The position numbers were made by a program, and so were the translations under genes. Below the pieces are notes generated by a model. The model worked only from the letters and a program-made list of their open reading frames with translations. It ran no database searches and had not been told where the DNA came from. From Belnapia rosea (GTDB lineage Bacteria > Pseudomonadota > Alphaproteobacteria > Acetobacterales > Acetobacteraceae), in contig NZ_FMZX01000003.1 in the NCBI RefSeq assembly GCF_900101615.1, forward strand, positions 186,001 through 250,000: DNA of 64,000 nucleotides. Reading direction: 5' to 3'. Shown one piece after another: positions 62,394 through 64,000 of the stretch. Numbering within the stretch: the first letter of the stretch is position 1; the number at the start of each line of letters is the position of its first letter.

Positions 62394-62497
62394 TCGACAA
62401 ATGACCGGCCTTCTATCTCTTCGCAAGAGCGAGAGGACGCCGTATTCGCTGAGATCGATTGGCTGGCGTCTCGGTCGGCCGAAGGGAGTTGCTCGCC

Positions 62498-64000
62498 TTG
62501 TCCACGATTCAGGATCTCGCCGCGGCGGCGCTGCGGTCGGACCTGGCGCTGGCCGGACCCATGGGCCCGCTGGTGCGGGGGCCGCTCGATGCCGCGATCG
62601 ACCACGCCGCGGCGCATCTTCTGTCCCGGCAACGCCCTGATGGCCATTGGGTGTTCGAGCTGGAGGCGGATGCCACCATCCCGGCCGAATATGTCATGCT
62701 CCGCCGCTTCTTCGGCCAGCGCGACCCGGCGCGCGAGGCGCGGATAGGCCGCTACCTCCGCCGCATCCAGGCCCAGCAGGATGCCAATTGCGGTGGCGGC
62801 TGGCCGCTCTTCCATGGGGCGCCGATCGACATCTCCTGCTCGGTGAAGGCCTATTTCGCGCTTCGCCTGATCGGCGACCCGGTTGACGCGCCGCACATGG
62901 AACGCGCCCGCGCCGCCATCCTTGCCGCGGGCGGGGCGGAGCAGAGCAATGTCTTCACCCGGGCGACGCTGGCGCTGTTCGGCCAGGTGCCCTGGACGGC
63001 GGTGCCGGTGATGCCGCCCGAGATCGTGCTGCTGCCCCGCTGGTTCCCGTTCCACCTCACCAAGATCAGCTACTGGGCACGCACCGTGCTGGTGCCGCTG
63101 ACGGTGGTGATGGCGCACCGGCCGCAGCCGCTGGCGCCGCTCGGCGTCTCGGTGGCGGAGCTGTTCCGCACGCCGCCCGCGCAGGTGAAGCATTGGCCAG
63201 GCGGTGCCCATGCGGCAGAGCCCTGGCGCACCCTGTTCCGCCAGATGGATGCGGTGCTGCAGCGGGCGCATGGGCTGATCCCCGAGGCGCTGCGGGCCCG
63301 GGCCGAGGCGCGGGCCGAAGCCTTCGTCACCGAGCGGCTGAATGGTGAGGACGGGCTCGGGGCCATCTACCCGGCCATGGCCAATGCCATTTGGATGTAC
63401 CACTGCCTCGGCGTGCCCGAGGACGACCCACGGATGGTCACCGCCTGGGAAGCCATCGAGAAGCTGGTGATGGACCGGCCGGAGCGGGACGAGACCTACG
63501 TCCAGCCCTGCCTCTCCCCGGTCTGGGACACGGCCCTCGTCTCCCATGCCCTGATGGAAGCGGGCGGGCCGGAGGCCGAGGCGGCGGCGGGACGCGGCCT
63601 GGACTGGCTGCTGGACCGGCAGGTGACGGATCTCGTGGGGGATTGGGCCGATGCCCGGCCGGATGTGCCGCCCGGTGGCTGGGCCTTCCAATATGCCAAC
63701 CCGCACTACCCGGATGTGGACGACACCGCAGTGGTGGTGCTTGCCCTCGACCGCGCCCGCAAGCAGGCCGGCCTGCCGGCCGAGGAGCGGACGGAGGCAG
63801 CCATTGCCCGGGCGACGGAATGGGTGGTCGGCATGCAGTCGAAGGGCGGCGGCTGGGGTGCTTTCGATGCGGACAATACCCACCAGTACCTGAACAGCAT
63901 TCCCTTCGCCGACCACGGCGCGCTGCTCGACCCGCCCACTGCGGATGTCTCCGGCCGCTGCCTCGCCATGCTGGCCCAGCTCGGCTATCCGCCGGGAAGC
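62498..64000 (+). CDS. shc: Squalene-hopene cyclase, N-terminal 501 residues
   Basis: The frame is open from a TTG at 62498 (preceded by GGGAG) to the window edge: 501 of roughly 650 residues. The catalytic acid motif is DVDDTA at 406-411 in HYPDVDDTAVVVLALD. QW repeats appear as GGGWPLF, GGWAFQYA and GGGWGAFDADN. The text MSTIQDLAAAALRSDLALAG opens it. The enzyme cyclises squalene to hopene/hopanol at the membrane. Upstream are hpnA and hpnB; the usual hpnC-hpnD-hpnE squalene-making genes are not between them and must lie elsewhere or downstream. Confidence 0.93.
   Translation, partial: MSTIQDLAAAALRSDLALAGPMGPLVRGPLDAAIDHAAAHLLSRQRPDGHWVFELEADATIPAEYVMLRRFFGQRDPAREARIGRYLRRIQAQQDANCGGGWPLFHGAPIDISCSVKAYFALRLIGDPVDAPHMERARAAILAAGGAEQSNVFTRATLALFGQVPWTAVPVMPPEIVLLPRWFPFHLTKISYWARTVLVPLTVVMAHRPQPLAPLGVSVAELFRTPPAQVKHWPGGAHAAEPWRTLFRQMDAVLQRAHGLIPEALRARAEARAEAFVTERLNGEDGLGAIYPAMANAIWMYHCLGVPEDDPRMVTAWEAIEKLVMDRPERDETYVQPCLSPVWDTALVSHALMEAGGPEAEAAAGRGLDWLLDRQVTDLVGDWADARPDVPPGGWAFQYANPHYPDVDDTAVVVLALDRARKQAGLPAEERTEAAIARATEWVVGMQSKGGGWGAFDADNTHQYLNSIPFADHGALLDPPTADVSGRCLAMLAQLGYPPGS

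Overview
The window is one contiguous stretch of a very GC-rich alphaproteobacterial chromosome, most likely an Acetobacteraceae member of the Roseomonas type. The evidence is gene content: a hopanoid locus (hpnA, hpnB, squalene-hopene cyclase), COX15-type heme A synthase, an alphaproteobacterial usg gene, plant/alphaproteobacterial-type gshA, an ETF-beta-lysine-methyltransferase-like gene, Bug-type solute receptors, a groESL operon with CIRCE boxes, and a GTTC-N7-GTTC SOS box. The species assignment is inference.

Layout. 0-3.7 kb: tail of a WecA/MraY-type glycosyltransferase, a YjbF-like lipoprotein, a GMC oxidoreductase and a nitrilase-family amidase. 4-9.4 kb: a tightly overlapping operon with a PhnW-like aminotransferase, a glutamine-synthetase-like ligase, a 57-residue protein, HisN-type phosphatase and HflX, then two tiny low-complexity proteins. 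9.5-16.1 kb: SDR, YgjV-like protein, gamma-glutamyltransferase with enoyl-CoA hydratase, Vgb-like lyase with a cytochrome c, and an IS5-transposase-derived protein behind a predicted SOS promoter. 16.2-35.2 kb: hybrid histidine kinase and a catabolic/transport region. It holds a likely diketo-hydrolase sugar-acid set (IlvD/Edd dehydratase, SDR, FAH), two D-2-hydroxyacid dehydrogenases, an NMT1/TauA-like ABC transporter, two LLM monooxygenases, and a WD40-cytochrome c fusion.

35.2-49.3 kb: mostly housekeeping (ETF-beta methyltransferase-like protein, ubiA, rsmE, gshA, tspO, GNAT, tldD, a ten-PAS histidine kinase coupled to heme A synthase, GT2, VTT membrane protein, usg). 49.4-52.1 kb: groES-groEL with two CIRCE boxes and a strong terminator, then a cold-shock gene. 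52.1-56.5 kb: a decayed Bug receptor, a stress-like protein, two tandem Bug receptors, an SDR and an FKBP isomerase. 56.6-60.2 kb: tRNA-Thr(TGT), followed by a sparsely coding region with two Crp/Fnr paralogs. A 17-bp copy of the tRNA 3' end 1.5 kb downstream suggests an integrated element or its remnant. 60.2-64 kb: hopanoid genes, with the cyclase running off the window end.

Most interesting: (1) the SOS-box-controlled protein that keeps only the N-terminal domain of an IS5 transposase; (2) the tRNA-Thr-anchored direct repeat enclosing a Crp/Fnr gene, whose paralog outside shares an identical leader motif; (3) a soluble kinase with ten regularly spaced PAS domains, translationally coupled to heme A synthase; (4) the seven-bladed WD40-cytochrome c fusion. 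All calls come from reading translations and motifs; no database search was run.
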